Source: Knoxdaviesia capensis (lineage: Eukaryota; Ascomycota; Sordariomycetes; Microascales; Gondwanamycetaceae). From it: a DNA stretch of 64,000 bases. The translations under genes were made by a program, and so were the position numbers. The notes below the pieces were generated by a model. The model was not told the origin of the DNA, made no database searches, and was given only the letters and a program-made list of their open reading frames with translations. The stretch lies in assembly GCA_001510575.1 (NCBI GenBank), contig LNGK01000002.1, positions 2,964,144 to 3,028,143 on the forward strand. Direction: 5' to 3'. Positions 25,195-35,120 of the stretch are shown here, one piece after another (position 1 is the stretch's first letter; the number at the start of each line of letters is the position of its first letter).

Positions 25195-26600
25195 GGCGTG
25201 CGTTCCGCTGGCCACCGCCTCGAGCTACTTGCCAGTTGCAACTGCGCAGAATCACCCGTGCTTCCTATGGCTCCCGCAGTGGGCACCAACTTCGCAATGG
25301 CCAATAACTATTATCGCGAACAGTCTCAGATATTCACCTAACTCTACGCCCTGGGAATCCACGTCGCCTCAATCCTTCCTCTGGATGCCTCGACGGTGAG
25401 ACGTTGTATCGAGCCGGCTATCCCCCCCCTATGCGTGGTGTGGTTGTGTCTCGGGACGCCGAGGAACTTGCGTCGTTTAGATATATGCATATGCAGCGAC
25501 TGGGACGAAATCTCCGACGACCAGAAAGTGCTTATTGAACCTCTGTGACAGCCAGGGTATCCTACGCGGAACGGCCCTGTGGCAAGTAATATCTCACAAT
25601 AATGTGTTTCATGTTCGCATTGGGTGCGTCGGTCTGCACAGCCAGTTGAAGATGCCAGGTATCTCAAAAGTCACCACCGGTGATAAAAGCTTAGATAGAA
25701 TTGAACATGAAGGACTGCGACGTATGGGCGTTAGATTGAACTCTTTGATTCCACTCGATGGCTTACACTATTACTGCCCTATTCGGCCAGTTAATCATAC
25801 GTGAATATGGGATCAACTGGTCCTTCCATTCCATTACCACTTTGTGCACAACCATTTGCCGGCCGGGAGAAAACCATCTACATAGTCCGGCCCAGCGCAA
25901 ACACTTCAGCGAGCTCGGTGGCTTTGGGACAGCTGGCCTGCCGGTCTGGGAACACATTCCGCACGGGGAACAGCTGCTCAACGCCGCCTTCTGGCATACT
26001 CCGGCGTTCGGACCGGTGCATTTGGTGGAAGGTGTTGTGCTCCCAGTTGGCCAGGCAAAGGGTGTGCAGGTTGGCTACTAGGAAGCTGCTCAGTTGGATG
26101 TTCGTGTGGTATGTGTGGCCCATGTATGCCGGCCACATCGGTAGCTCCACATCAACCACGGTTCTTGGCCCAGAGATGTGGATCGGCAACACAGCTGGGC
26201 CACACCTCCGCGATTGCCGTCCAGATTGCCCGTCGCATGGACCCGTGGTTCTTGAACCCGAGCCCATTGCCAGAGTAGTAGCTAGCTATCTGATCCGCTA
26301 TAGGACCGCAGGAGACCCGGAAGATAACTTCCCGGCCCTTGCTGAGAACCTGCGCACAAATGCCTTAGTCTTGTCGCCCCGGATGCTACCAGGCGTCACA
26401 CCCGGCACCGACAGATGCGCCTCGTCGTCTATGGATCCCAAGTATCCGGGGTGCCTTTTTGATAATCAACAACGTGGATGGCAAATATGGATTGGAAGTG
26501 ATAGTACTCATGGAATGAGCTGGTACCGAAGAATCCACAGAATCAATCGTGTTAGCTTGCGGCCTGACCAGCCTTGACACACACACGTCGTCTGTTAGGG
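25195..26600 (+). other. Coding-like but frame-broken region; possible gene relic
   Basis: Downstream of the orphan TATA box several stretches look like protein but lie in different frames with stops between them. After the 24-codon frame from 25267, the same frame reads LDASTVRRCIEPAIPP up to a stop near 25548. A second frame then reads GTALWQVISHNNVFHVRIG from about 25566 and MPGISKVTTGDKSLDRIEHE from about 25650, stopping at 25804. A third frame gives ELGGFGTAGLPVWEHIPHGE near 25920. The 258-codon open frame at 25801-26577 has an odd composition. I could not join these with plausible introns and could not name a family. A decayed gene, or a real gene with sequencing errors or unusual splicing, would both fit. 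The minus strand at 25878-26267 also has a protein-like frame. Confidence 0.3.
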
Positions 26601-26602
26601 TT
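26595..26602 (+). promoter_or_regulatory. TTAGGGTT telomere-like box
   Basis: TTAGGGTT is at 26595-26602, and a second copy at 26787-26794 is followed by AGA. There is no recognised gene start close by, so their role is unclear. Confidence 0.3.
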
Positions 26603-26849
26603 GGTTGGGGTTGGATGGGTATTAAGGGTCTTCGACGATGGTGGATTACAGGCACAAGTGCTCAGTGAGATCATCATTCCCTCTGCACTCAACAAGTCGC
26701 CAGCTTCTCGGCGTAACAATTCGGCATCCGTCTACGAGCACAGGTATGTACCCCGCCGATTTGCCCAACCCGGCGTCCTTGTCCAATTAGGGTTAGACCC
26801 ACCCCTCTAATCGACACGGACACCCCGCTCCAACCACCCCCCCGCCGAA

Positions 26850-27324
26850 CGATGGTTTATGCGCCGCTGCGCGCAGGACAGACAAAAAGAGGTCATTCCC
26901 ACTTGACGATCCTATCGCTATCTCTTGGCTGCATATCTGTTATCAGTAGCTTCACCTTTGGTGTTATCTCTGCTTGCAGAAGAGAAAAAGACATGCAAGA
27001 CCGCATGACTTGTGTGGTGGTGTGGAATGCTACATGCTTGTCTGAAGTGGCATGTGGAAAGGGTAAAGATGATGCTGGTGGCGAAGAGTTGAGGCAATTT
27101 GAATGGGTGCCCAGACCGGAAATATATTGCAAGGGGAAGCACATCGAGTGCCGCCCAAATTATATAAAAATCAGAAATCAGTATATAGAACTCCGTGTAA
27201 GGAGCGCGAGAAACTTTTCTTATAATATCGCCGTAGAAAGAAAATGTGAAGGAACACGACCAGAAGAGCATGCAAATATGAACAAAAAGAAAAGACAACC
27301 ACATCAAGAGAGATTTGCTGGGTT
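26850..27324. other. 3' flank of THR4
   Basis: This lies just beyond the THR4 stop codon (minus strand). It includes A-rich DNA at 27230-27310 that may hold the THR4 3' UTR. No gene was recognised. Confidence 0.5.
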
Positions 27325-29077
27325 TTATGCCCTCCGCAGCTCCTCCTCAACCTGGGCCGACACAATCTCGCGCACCTTGCGCCAATCATTGACGACCTCG
27401 GTGACACGGCGCTCGCGCTGCTCGAGACCGACGAACTCCGACGGCAGCACCGACGCGGTAAAGTCGAACCCGGGGGTGTCCTTGAGGGCAAGTTCAACCG
27501 CGCTGGCGAACTTGGCCGGGTGGGCCGTGGAGAGCGAGATGTGCTGGACGGTGGCGGCCGTAGCCAGGGATCGGCGGGCGGCGGTGACGCCGACGGCGGA
27601 GTGCGGGTCCAGCACGTAGCTGGCGCCGGTTGCCGGCGACGACGGGGATGGCGCAGCGTACTGCTCGCGGATGGTCTGCAGAGTCTGCTCGTCGCTGACG
27701 CGCTCGCTCTCGAAGTCGCGTCGGGCGGTGGCCAGCACCTCCGGGGGCACAGGGCCAAAGCCGCCCTTGGTCTTCAGGTCCCGCAGCCACGCCGACACCT
27801 CCTGGCCGGCCTGGCGCCGGTTCCACTCCTCGTCCATGCCAGCACCCGCGGCGTAATCTTTGGCGAGAAACCACATCAGCCGCTCAAAGTTGCTCGATAC
27901 CAGAATGTCCATGGCCGGGCTGAGAGTCTCCTTGACGCCGAGGGCAGCGGCATCAGCACCATGCGCAGCGGGCGGCGCCGACTTCTCGTAGCGGCCAGTC
28001 TTCCAGAAGCGGTCGAGGATATCGTTCTCGTTAGTGGCCACAACCAGCTTCTCGACCGGCAGGCCCATGCGGAAGGCGAAGTATCCGGCGAGGACGTCGC
28101 CGAAGTTGCCGGTCGGCACGGCGTAGCGGATCTTGTCGCCGATCTTGAAGCCGGGCACATTCCGGGCCAGCGAGAAGTACGAGTAGAAGTAGTAGACAAT
28201 CTGAGCGAGGATGCGGGCCCAGTTGATGGAGTTGACGGCGCCAAGTTTGTGAGTCTTGTTGATTTCGGGGTCGGAGAAGAGCGCCTTGACGATGTCCTGG
28301 CAATCGTCAAATGTGCCCGTCACGGCCAGGTTGTGCACGTTGTCGTCGAGAACTGTGGTCATCTGCGCCTCCTGGATGGGGCTGACACGGCCCTTCGGGT
28401 GCAGGATGAACACCGACACGTCCTTCTTTCCGCGCAGGCCGTAGATGGCGGCCGATCCGGTGTCTCCACTAGTAGCCCCAACCACGGTAAGGTGATGCCG
28501 AGCCCGGCCGGTCTTGCCCTCGTTCCGCCGTACTAGGAAGTACTCGAACAGGTTTCCCAGGAACTGCAGAGCCACGTCCTTAAAAGCAAAGGTCGGGCCG
28601 TGGAACAACTCCAACAGCCACAGGTTATCGTCGAGCGCCACAAGCGGCGTGGTGTCAGGGTGGCGGAAGGTCGCGTAGCTGCGCTCGATGATGCCGCGGA
28701 GATCGGCAGCGGGGATTTCGCTGGGCGAGATGTAGAGCGACAGGACCTCGAAGGCCAGGTCGGGGAACGACAGGTCCTTCCAGGACTCCCAGTTCACGGC
28801 AGTGGGGATTTCTTCGGGGATGTACAGGCCGCCATCGGAGGCGAGACCCTTCAGGACAACATCTTCGAACGAGAACTATAGAGAGAGGGAGGGGCATCAG
28901 GTTAGGGTTTGAAAGACTATATAAACAACCACCGCGTGCTTGAGTTGGCGATACTGGGGAAAATCAGTATGGAAAACAGTACGGAAAACAACATACATCA
29001 ACATCCTCGCCGCGCGTACTTAGATACCGCTGCGACGGCGAATGTGTCCCTTGGGAAGAAGAGCCGTTGCTAGCCAT
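27325..29077 (-). CDS. THR4: Threonine synthase
   Basis: Threonine synthase is the PLP-dependent enzyme that converts O-phosphohomoserine to threonine, the last step of threonine biosynthesis. Exons on the minus strand: 29077-28997 and 28875-27325, 543 residues, slightly longer than the yeast enzyme. Exon 1 ends TRGEDVD and joins FSFEDVVLKGLASDGGLYIP, the conserved N-terminal segment. The PLP lysine is K126 in FHGPTFAFKDVALQF. GATSGDTGSAAIYGL is the conserved catalytic loop, and YAVPTGNFGDVLAGY with NENDILDRFWKTGRY follows in the core. The C-terminal domain contains HISLSTAHPAKFASAVE. Intron 1 (121 nt) contains TTAGGGTT at 28902-28909. A TGACTC element upstream fits cross-pathway control. The identification is secure. 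Confidence 0.97.
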
Positions 29078-29750
29078 TGTCAAGGTGTGTTGACTGTGGG
29101 GAGGGAATCGAGAGATTCGATGAATTGAGCGTAAATAAACAAAGATGCGATACGCAGATCGATAAGAAACTTCGAAGTTGCGAACGGAGAGAAAACAAAA
29201 AAATAAACAATACAAGCAAACAAAATCGATGACTCTTACAAAACCGAGACACGGGATGAAAATGTTGAGGTCGAAAATTCTTAGCAGTTCTTTAGGCCGA
29301 TTATCGGCCCCTCCGATATTTTTTTCCACCCCACCATCAAGTGGCAGGAGGCAAGGGGAGAAAAGAAATGGTGCAATAGGCGATAAATGAATACTCCCGC
29401 TAAGTGCACGAACCCTTTAATTTCATAAACAGAAGGGAAAAAAAAAAAAAAAACACGTGCTAAGCGTCGATCGTTGATTCACTGTCGATGATTCAAAACC
29501 AAATGAGCCGTATCATGTATTGAGACTCGGGATATTGCTTGAATTGGCTATGGCTTCGACCTTGACGAACTATTGGGGTATCATACACCACAAAACTGCA
29601 TCCAACTAACTCACACGCAAACGACCGCCGTTTGTGTGACAGAAACTCGAGTATTCCAAAGACCCATCATAAATCATCAAGGCTGGCCGGCTCTGCCCCG
29701 GCCCTCGCCGGACATTATATACAAACAGGAAAGAGTGGCATTCCCGCCCC
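29078..29750. other. THR4 promoter and AT-hook gene 3' region
   Basis: This 673 bp interval separates the THR4 start from the AT-hook gene stop. It carries the TGACTC element, TGATTCA at 29475-29481 and an A run near 29439-29453. No gene was recognised. Confidence 0.5.
29230..29235 (+). promoter_or_regulatory. TGACTC (CpcA/Gcn4-type) element of THR4
   Basis: TGACTC lies about 155 bp upstream of the THR4 start codon. Fungal amino-acid biosynthesis genes are commonly induced through TGACTCA-like sites by CpcA/CPC1/Gcn4. A weaker match, TGATTCA, is at 29475-29481. Assignment rests on motif and gene identity. Confidence 0.5.
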
Positions 29751-31625
29751 TCACTTCTTGACCACCTTCAACAGCGGCGCAATCCTCGATTTACGGCTCA
29801 GTCCCACGCGAAACGCCGGCTGAAGCAGCTGAGACAGGCTCTTCCCACTGCTTCCTGCACTGAGTTCCTTCTTGACCGTTGGTGTAATAGGCACGGCTGC
29901 CGAAGACGGAGTTGCAGCCGCGTTCTCCTTCTCTCGTTTGCCCGGTGTCTCACCGTGCGTGGCGTAGTCCGGTCCAGGAGCGGTGGTGTTGTTAGTGCTT
30001 GACAGTCTCTCGGAGAGGACTTCACGTGTATCGGTCTGTGGTTGCGTGTCCGGGATCTCTGCGGTGTTGGATTCTGCCGGCGGTGGTGTCCGTGAAGACG
30101 GTTCTGGAATCACCACTTCCATAGCCTCGGACTTCTTTGGTCTTCCACGCTTCTTCGCCTCGTCGGCCCTCCGAACAGGTGTATCGGATGCCGTTGCTGG
30201 GATCACCACCGCAATATGAGCTGGGTAATCCTGGGCCACAGGCTTGTGGCCACCACGCTTCTTCGCAGCCTTCTTTGGCTTCTGCCTCTGCTTCGTCTTC
30301 GCTTTGGATTTGCTCTTCTTTGGGTTAAAGTCGTCTTCCGTATCCGAGTTGTGGTCAACGACGTCAAACACAGCCGCCTCTTCATCAAGGGCTGATTCTG
30401 CGCTCTTTCTCCGCTTTGCGGCCGGGTTGGCAGGCTTGTGGTGGGCCACCGGTGCTTCGTTGGTGAGGACATCGGGCGACGAGCTAAGCACCACAACGAT
30501 CGGTGGCGGGGTTGTCGCTCTGCTACGTTTCTTGGTCGCCGGTTTCTCAGTAAGCTGGGGTAACGAGGACACGGGGTCATCCACCACAGTCGGATCGATC
30601 TGGCGCTGCCTCAAGGAAGGGAGCGCCTGTGTCGGCGTCATATATGCTCCTGTCGTTCCACCACTCGAAGCCGCTAGTCGAGACGCGGGGGACTGCGGCC
30701 ACGCGGGCACATCCTCCCGCAGGCCGATCCCGCCGTCCACTGTAAGTTGTGTAGGCTGTGCGATGTCCACGTACTCGCGTCGCTGGCTGGAGGTCAGGTT
30801 GGGCGTAGCTACGTACATGTACGTCGTAGGCGGCGGACGGCGGGACGGCAACGGATTTGTTGGCGTCGGCGGGCGCGAGCTTTCCGGTGCGAGCGGAGCA
30901 ACGGTGACTAGGATTACTTCGTCTGCATCTGATACCTCCGGTCGGGACCGTTGAGAGTCGTTTTCGGCTGGGGCCGGCTGCGGTGGAGCTAGTTGTGGTG
31001 CTGCGCCGGGAGTCAGAGACAACACTCCGAGAACCGGCCGGGTTTCGCTCGACGTGGCCTCACGCCTCCGGCTCTCTTTAGCTGGCTGCAGTGCTGGTCC
31101 GCCCATCGTAAGGGCTTTGGCCGGTCCGACCTCCGGGCTGCTGGGAAACGCCCACGGGTCCGGGTTGGTTGTCGTCGCCGTTGCGACAGTGGGTCGCCGG
31201 ACACGCTCGGGCGTGCTAACCTGTGTCAGATCCGCTATGTCGCGCTCAGCAGCACAAGGACGTCGCACCGCTGCCCGGGGATCCGTGATCGAAGACGGAC
31301 ATGTGCCCTGTGTTGTCGCCGTTTGTTTCGAGCCCGACGACGGCTGTCGCGCACTTCCAACATCTGGTCGCACAGCCGTTTGCGCAGGTTTGTCTTTGTT
31401 TGTTGTCCCTGGCGTTCCCGCGGCTCGCTGCTCGTTCTCGTACAGCGCCCGGAAGAACTCAGAGTCGGTCGATTTCTCATTGCTGGTTCGTGTCGGGGGC
31501 TCCCTCTCAGGGATCTGTTCGGTGTCGAAATCCGGGTCGAGAAAACTGTCATAGTGTGGAGGGCTCGAGAGCGTGCTTAAATCGCTGTCGTCGTCGGAAT
31601 CGGCAATTACAAGTGGTGGAGGCAT
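29751..31625 (-). CDS. AT-hook-containing nuclear protein, function unknown
   Basis: This is a single-exon frame of 624 residues starting MPPPLVIADSDDDSDLS; an in-frame extension upstream to 31799 exists but is less likely. Most of the protein is Ser/Thr/Pro-rich and looks disordered. A Lys-rich block (KKSKSKAKTKQRQKPKKAAK) is followed by one AT-hook, KKRGRPKKSE at about residues 488-498, which would contact the minor groove of AT-rich DNA. The last 20 residues are basic and more ordered (RVGLSRKSRIAPLLKVVKK) and may be a conserved peptide motif. The composition points to a chromatin-associated nuclear protein. It lies 275 bp from the RTP1 stop in the same orientation, and its promoter contains a doubled AACCCTA motif. 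I cannot say what it regulates. Confidence 0.7.
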   Translation of the reverse strand: MPPPLVIADSDDDSDLSTLSSPPHYDSFLDPDFDTEQIPEREPPTRTSNEKSTDSEFFRALYENEQRAAGTPGTTNKDKPAQTAVRPDVGSARQPSSGSKQTATTQGTCPSSITDPRAAVRRPCAAERDIADLTQVSTPERVRRPTVATATTTNPDPWAFPSSPEVGPAKALTMGGPALQPAKESRRREATSSETRPVLGVLSLTPGAAPQLAPPQPAPAENDSQRSRPEVSDADEVILVTVAPLAPESSRPPTPTNPLPSRRPPPTTYMYVATPNLTSSQRREYVDIAQPTQLTVDGGIGLREDVPAWPQSPASRLAASSGGTTGAYMTPTQALPSLRQRQIDPTVVDDPVSSLPQLTEKPATKKRSRATTPPPIVVVLSSSPDVLTNEAPVAHHKPANPAAKRRKSAESALDEEAAVFDVVDHNSDTEDDFNPKKSKSKAKTKQRQKPKKAAKKRGGHKPVAQDYPAHIAVVIPATASDTPVRRADEAKKRGRPKKSEAMEVVIPEPSSRTPPPAESNTAEIPDTQPQTDTREVLSERLSSTNNTTAPGPDYATHGETPGKREKENAAATPSSAAVPITPTVKKELSAGSSGKSLSQLLQPAFRVGLSRKSRIAPLLKVVKK

Positions 31626-31815
31626 GTTGAATATGTGTGATGGCCACAACAATGTAGTTGCATTCAATGAGCTAAAAGGCAAATATGTGTGTGGTGAAAA
31701 GGAAACGTCGATGTTTGTCGCGTGGAGCTTCATGAGACGCGTTTGTTGGTAAGGTTTAATTGGTGGAGACCCGTTAGAGAAATAGCCCCGATGCAGCAAT
31801 ATTTGGCGGGTTGGT

Positions 31816-31833
31816 AACCCTAGATAACCCTAA
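31816..31833 (+). promoter_or_regulatory. Double telomere-like box upstream of the AT-hook gene
   Basis: AACCCTAGATAACCCTAA holds two AACCCTA units 10 bp apart, one DNA turn, about 190 bp upstream of the AT-hook gene start. Tbf1-type factors bind TTAGGG half-sites in fungal promoters; this use is inferred. Confidence 0.45.
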
Positions 31834-31900
31834 TTCGACACAACTTCGCAAAGATGGTATCCTTGATGGCACAATCGTTGATGCGCATTTTCCTATCTAT

Positions 31901-34793
31901 TTATTCGATCTCCTCTATTCGAGGCCGACTCTTCGTTCCATCATCTACAGCCGAAATCCCCAGCACCGGATTTACGGCCATGCCCGCAAACCGAGACAGT
32001 CCGCCCAGCTCCTCACGGCCGCCATCATCAACGGGAAGCAGAGACACCATCTGCCAGCTCTCCAGACTCTCAATGGTATCCTGAGCATGCTGGCGCACAA
32101 GACCGTCGTTGTCAACCTGCTGGACCAGCCGCAGCACGCGCAGTATATCCTCGCGGCTTTCGTCGGTCAGCCCAAACCCAAGGCGGCGTTTCTCGCGGCG
32201 GGCAGTGTCGAGCGCCCGCACAAACGCGAGCACCAGCACGATGGCCGAGCGGCGCAGAATTCCGCGCTCGAGATCCGGTTCGAGCGTGAGCACGTTGATG
32301 CACAGGTCCACCGCCGCGGAGACCAGCGTTGGGCCGAGTCCCGAGATGTTGGTGTCGATCGCCGTCGCGAAGACTGAGAGTGCCGAGGACCGCATGCGGA
32401 TGTCTTCGCTGCCGCGTTTGCTGTCCCAGCCCTGCACGATCTGGGAGATGATGTCGTTGCGCGCACGTTCGTCCTCGGAGATGTCGTCGCTCATATCCAG
32501 CACCTCGCCACCCCATGCATCCGCTGCCTCTTTGTTTCTGAGGTCCTTCATCCGGGCTTCGCGCGCCTGCTTTTTCTCTGTCTTTGGTCGGTATCCACGC
32601 CGACTGGCGATGGACAGTAGTGTTTCACCTACCTCGGAAGCCGCCTCTCCCGTGAAAGTCTCACCTAGCCGTTGGATCACTTGCAGCAGGGCCTCTCCGA
32701 ACCGGAGTCTTGTGTCGGTTGTGGTCATCTCCTTCCGGTCGAGGTAGTGGTCAAGGATCTCTCGGCATGTTGTTTTTGGATGCTTGTCAGCCACCTGGGT
32801 GAACATCTTTATTGCCCGGAGATTGATAAAGTCGTCGCCATTCTCCAGGAGAGAAGAAAGCAGGATGAGGACGGAGGATATATCAAGGACAGAGCTGTTG
32901 TTTTTGATCAAGGTGGACAGCAAATTAAGCCCCTCAGACTTCACTGGTGGTGGTGAATCTGCATCTGTGATGTATGACATGGCAAGCTGATAAGTCTTGC
33001 GCTCTTCGATTTGCCGGGAAGTCGCCGCCAAGGGCTTTTCAGATTCATCATCAAGCTGGTCGCGGACGGAAAGAAGCATGGTGAGGTTCGTAGCTGTTTG
33101 TGCCAACTCTGGCTCGTCCTGTCGCGCCGAGATTCTCGCAAGTGCGGAGTGAACGATACTGGCTATGTCACCAGTAATCTCCGACGTCTGAAAGCTTGGA
33201 GACGTGACGACGTGATTCAACAAGCTCAGTGCCATGGATACGGTGTCAGTATCCAACTGTTCGGCACTATCCGCAGATAAAACCTGGCTGATTAATTCCA
33301 GCAGCTGTGCTGACTTGCTGAGAAGCTTTTCCTGGGACGTCTCCATCAAGGCCTGTATTACCATAGCCTCGTACAGGCTCTGAGTATCATTTTTCATAGC
33401 ATCATCATCGTCGTCAACTTCCATTTTGAAGGATATTTCCGAGGAAGACGATTTCTGCTTGGATGTGAGCCACCTCCGGAACAATTCCAGGAACAAGGAA
33501 GAGATTTCATCCTCAGTACAAGCAGTGGTGATGATGCGACCGAGGGATTCTCCTTTTTCTTTGGCTTGCATTGTGTTCGTTAGATCCATATATTTCATAT
33601 GAGTCTCAGGAGACCGCAGCGCCTGTATGAAGATGCCGGTGGTTCCCTTCTGCTCGTAGCGCCATGCATCTTGGTGCCGTGTGGTCTCTCCTGCGTAAAG
33701 AAGATTATTCACGAGCCGCTGCAGAGTATCGCGAGAGCTTGCGATCTTGAGATATGTCTCTAGCAAAGCTCGGGAAGGATCGCAGTAGTCGCTGGTAATA
33801 TCCGGGGTAGGATCTAGCCATGAGAATAGAGTCCAGATTTCCAGCAGGACCGGTGTCAACACTCGTTTGCACAGTCCCGCGCTGGGCGTGGAATGTAGAA
33901 GCGACGATAATCTCTTCAACGCCAGCTTGAGGTCGTCCTGGTTGACCATACAAGTTCCATCAGAAGTCAGGTCCACCACACCATCGCCGGCAGGCGACGG
34001 TGGGACTGCTCCAGAAATGGTCGGTTTGATCTTGGACAGAACCGGAATTACAAACGCCATCCAACCCGGAGAGCCTGTGACAGCAACAAGAACCAGTCAA
34101 AATCAACAATCAACGAAATCCAAGTTCCTGAAACTCAAGCAGTGCTTACCTGGTTCTCCATACTGCCGCCGGCCGAGAATCCCGAAAGATATCACATAGG
34201 CGGCAACTCTTACCAGTTCTGGGCCGTCGTTACCGTCCAGCAGATGGAACAGCTGGGGGCCGACAGCGTCAAACCAAGTCTGGGCAGAAACGGTGCCAGG
34301 GACAGTCGACAACAGCCGCGCTGCGGCAGACATGGCCTCAGAGGTGATGTTGGCGCCCTGTTTGTGCGGTTGGGCGTTTTCCTCTGGGCGAGCCGATGTT
34401 CCGGACGTATTGTGGACGGCGAAAATAAACTCGAGTGTGCTGCGCACTCCATCACGGCGCAGAGGAATCAAGGTCAAGGCCTTGGCGATGTGTGGCTTCA
34501 TCCATAGCGGGCACGCATCAGGCTTGATCAGACTGTTCAACGCGGGTAGAAGCGACCATGTCCCAGATCTACACGAACAAACCGGTCAGAAAACATCAGC
34601 TCCTAACTGACTTTAGGCAAACAGCATCGCTGGGGGGAGTTTGGTTCGTCGGCTTAACGCACTTCTCCAGAATCTCTGCGAATCTGGCTTGGGCTGGAAC
34701 TCGAGCTTCGAGTGGGACCGACGGATCAAACGCTTCTTTTCCAGATTCGAGGAGCGAGTTTAGGAGTTTGGAGCGGGACGAGGAATCCGCCAT
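31901..34793 (-). CDS. RTP1: RTP1/TANGO6-like factor for RNA polymerase II nuclear import
   Basis: The protein matches the fungal RTP1 family, HEAT/ARM-repeat proteins needed for nuclear import of RNA polymerase II; the animal relative is TANGO6. Exons on the minus strand: 34793-34663, 34568-34150 and 34074-31901, giving 907 residues. For exon 1 the donor GTGCGT (34662) is needed to keep phase; a nearby GTTAAG four bases later would break the frame. Seen: LFLELFRRWLTSK in the middle (RTP1_C1-type region), then a series of Leu-rich helical repeats. A conserved C-terminal block includes RMRSSALSVFATAID, DLCINVLTLEPD and RRSAIVLVLAFVRALD (RTP1_C2-like). An acidic patch, MEVDDDDDAMKND, separates helices. 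It lies upstream of the AT-hook gene on the same strand. Family assignment is from recalled motifs, without a search. Confidence 0.8.
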
Positions 34794-35120
34794 GCTGAAG
34801 GAAGCATAGATGATGACTCGGAGCTGCTTGGAGGATATAAATGGTGGCAAGAGGGGAAGGTGATATAAAGAGTTTGGTTGAGAAGAAGAAATCGAGGTCT
34901 AGCCAGAGGTGTTATCGGGAGATTTCTACGGCTTTGAAAAGGAACACTATTTTATGACGAGTTCGATGGATACATCAAGTTGAGCTTTCCAAATGATGCA
35001 TTCATCTACCGGGGGGGGCATGCCACATGCAACTAACGGGGTGCTGACACACGCTAGGCCTAACGCGGTTAGTTCCTCGCGTCTACAGAAATTCGACGCG
35101 TATTGAGCTCGAACGTCTAT
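34794..35120. other. RTP1 upstream region
   Basis: This stretch runs between the RTP1 start codon and a plus-strand promoter-like element. It has GGGGGGG near 35012. No gene was recognised. Confidence 0.4.

Noticed and set aside
27520..28536. 338-codon plus-strand frame opposite THR4
   Set aside because: It is a shadow of the sense gene's codon bias, with no protein-like features.
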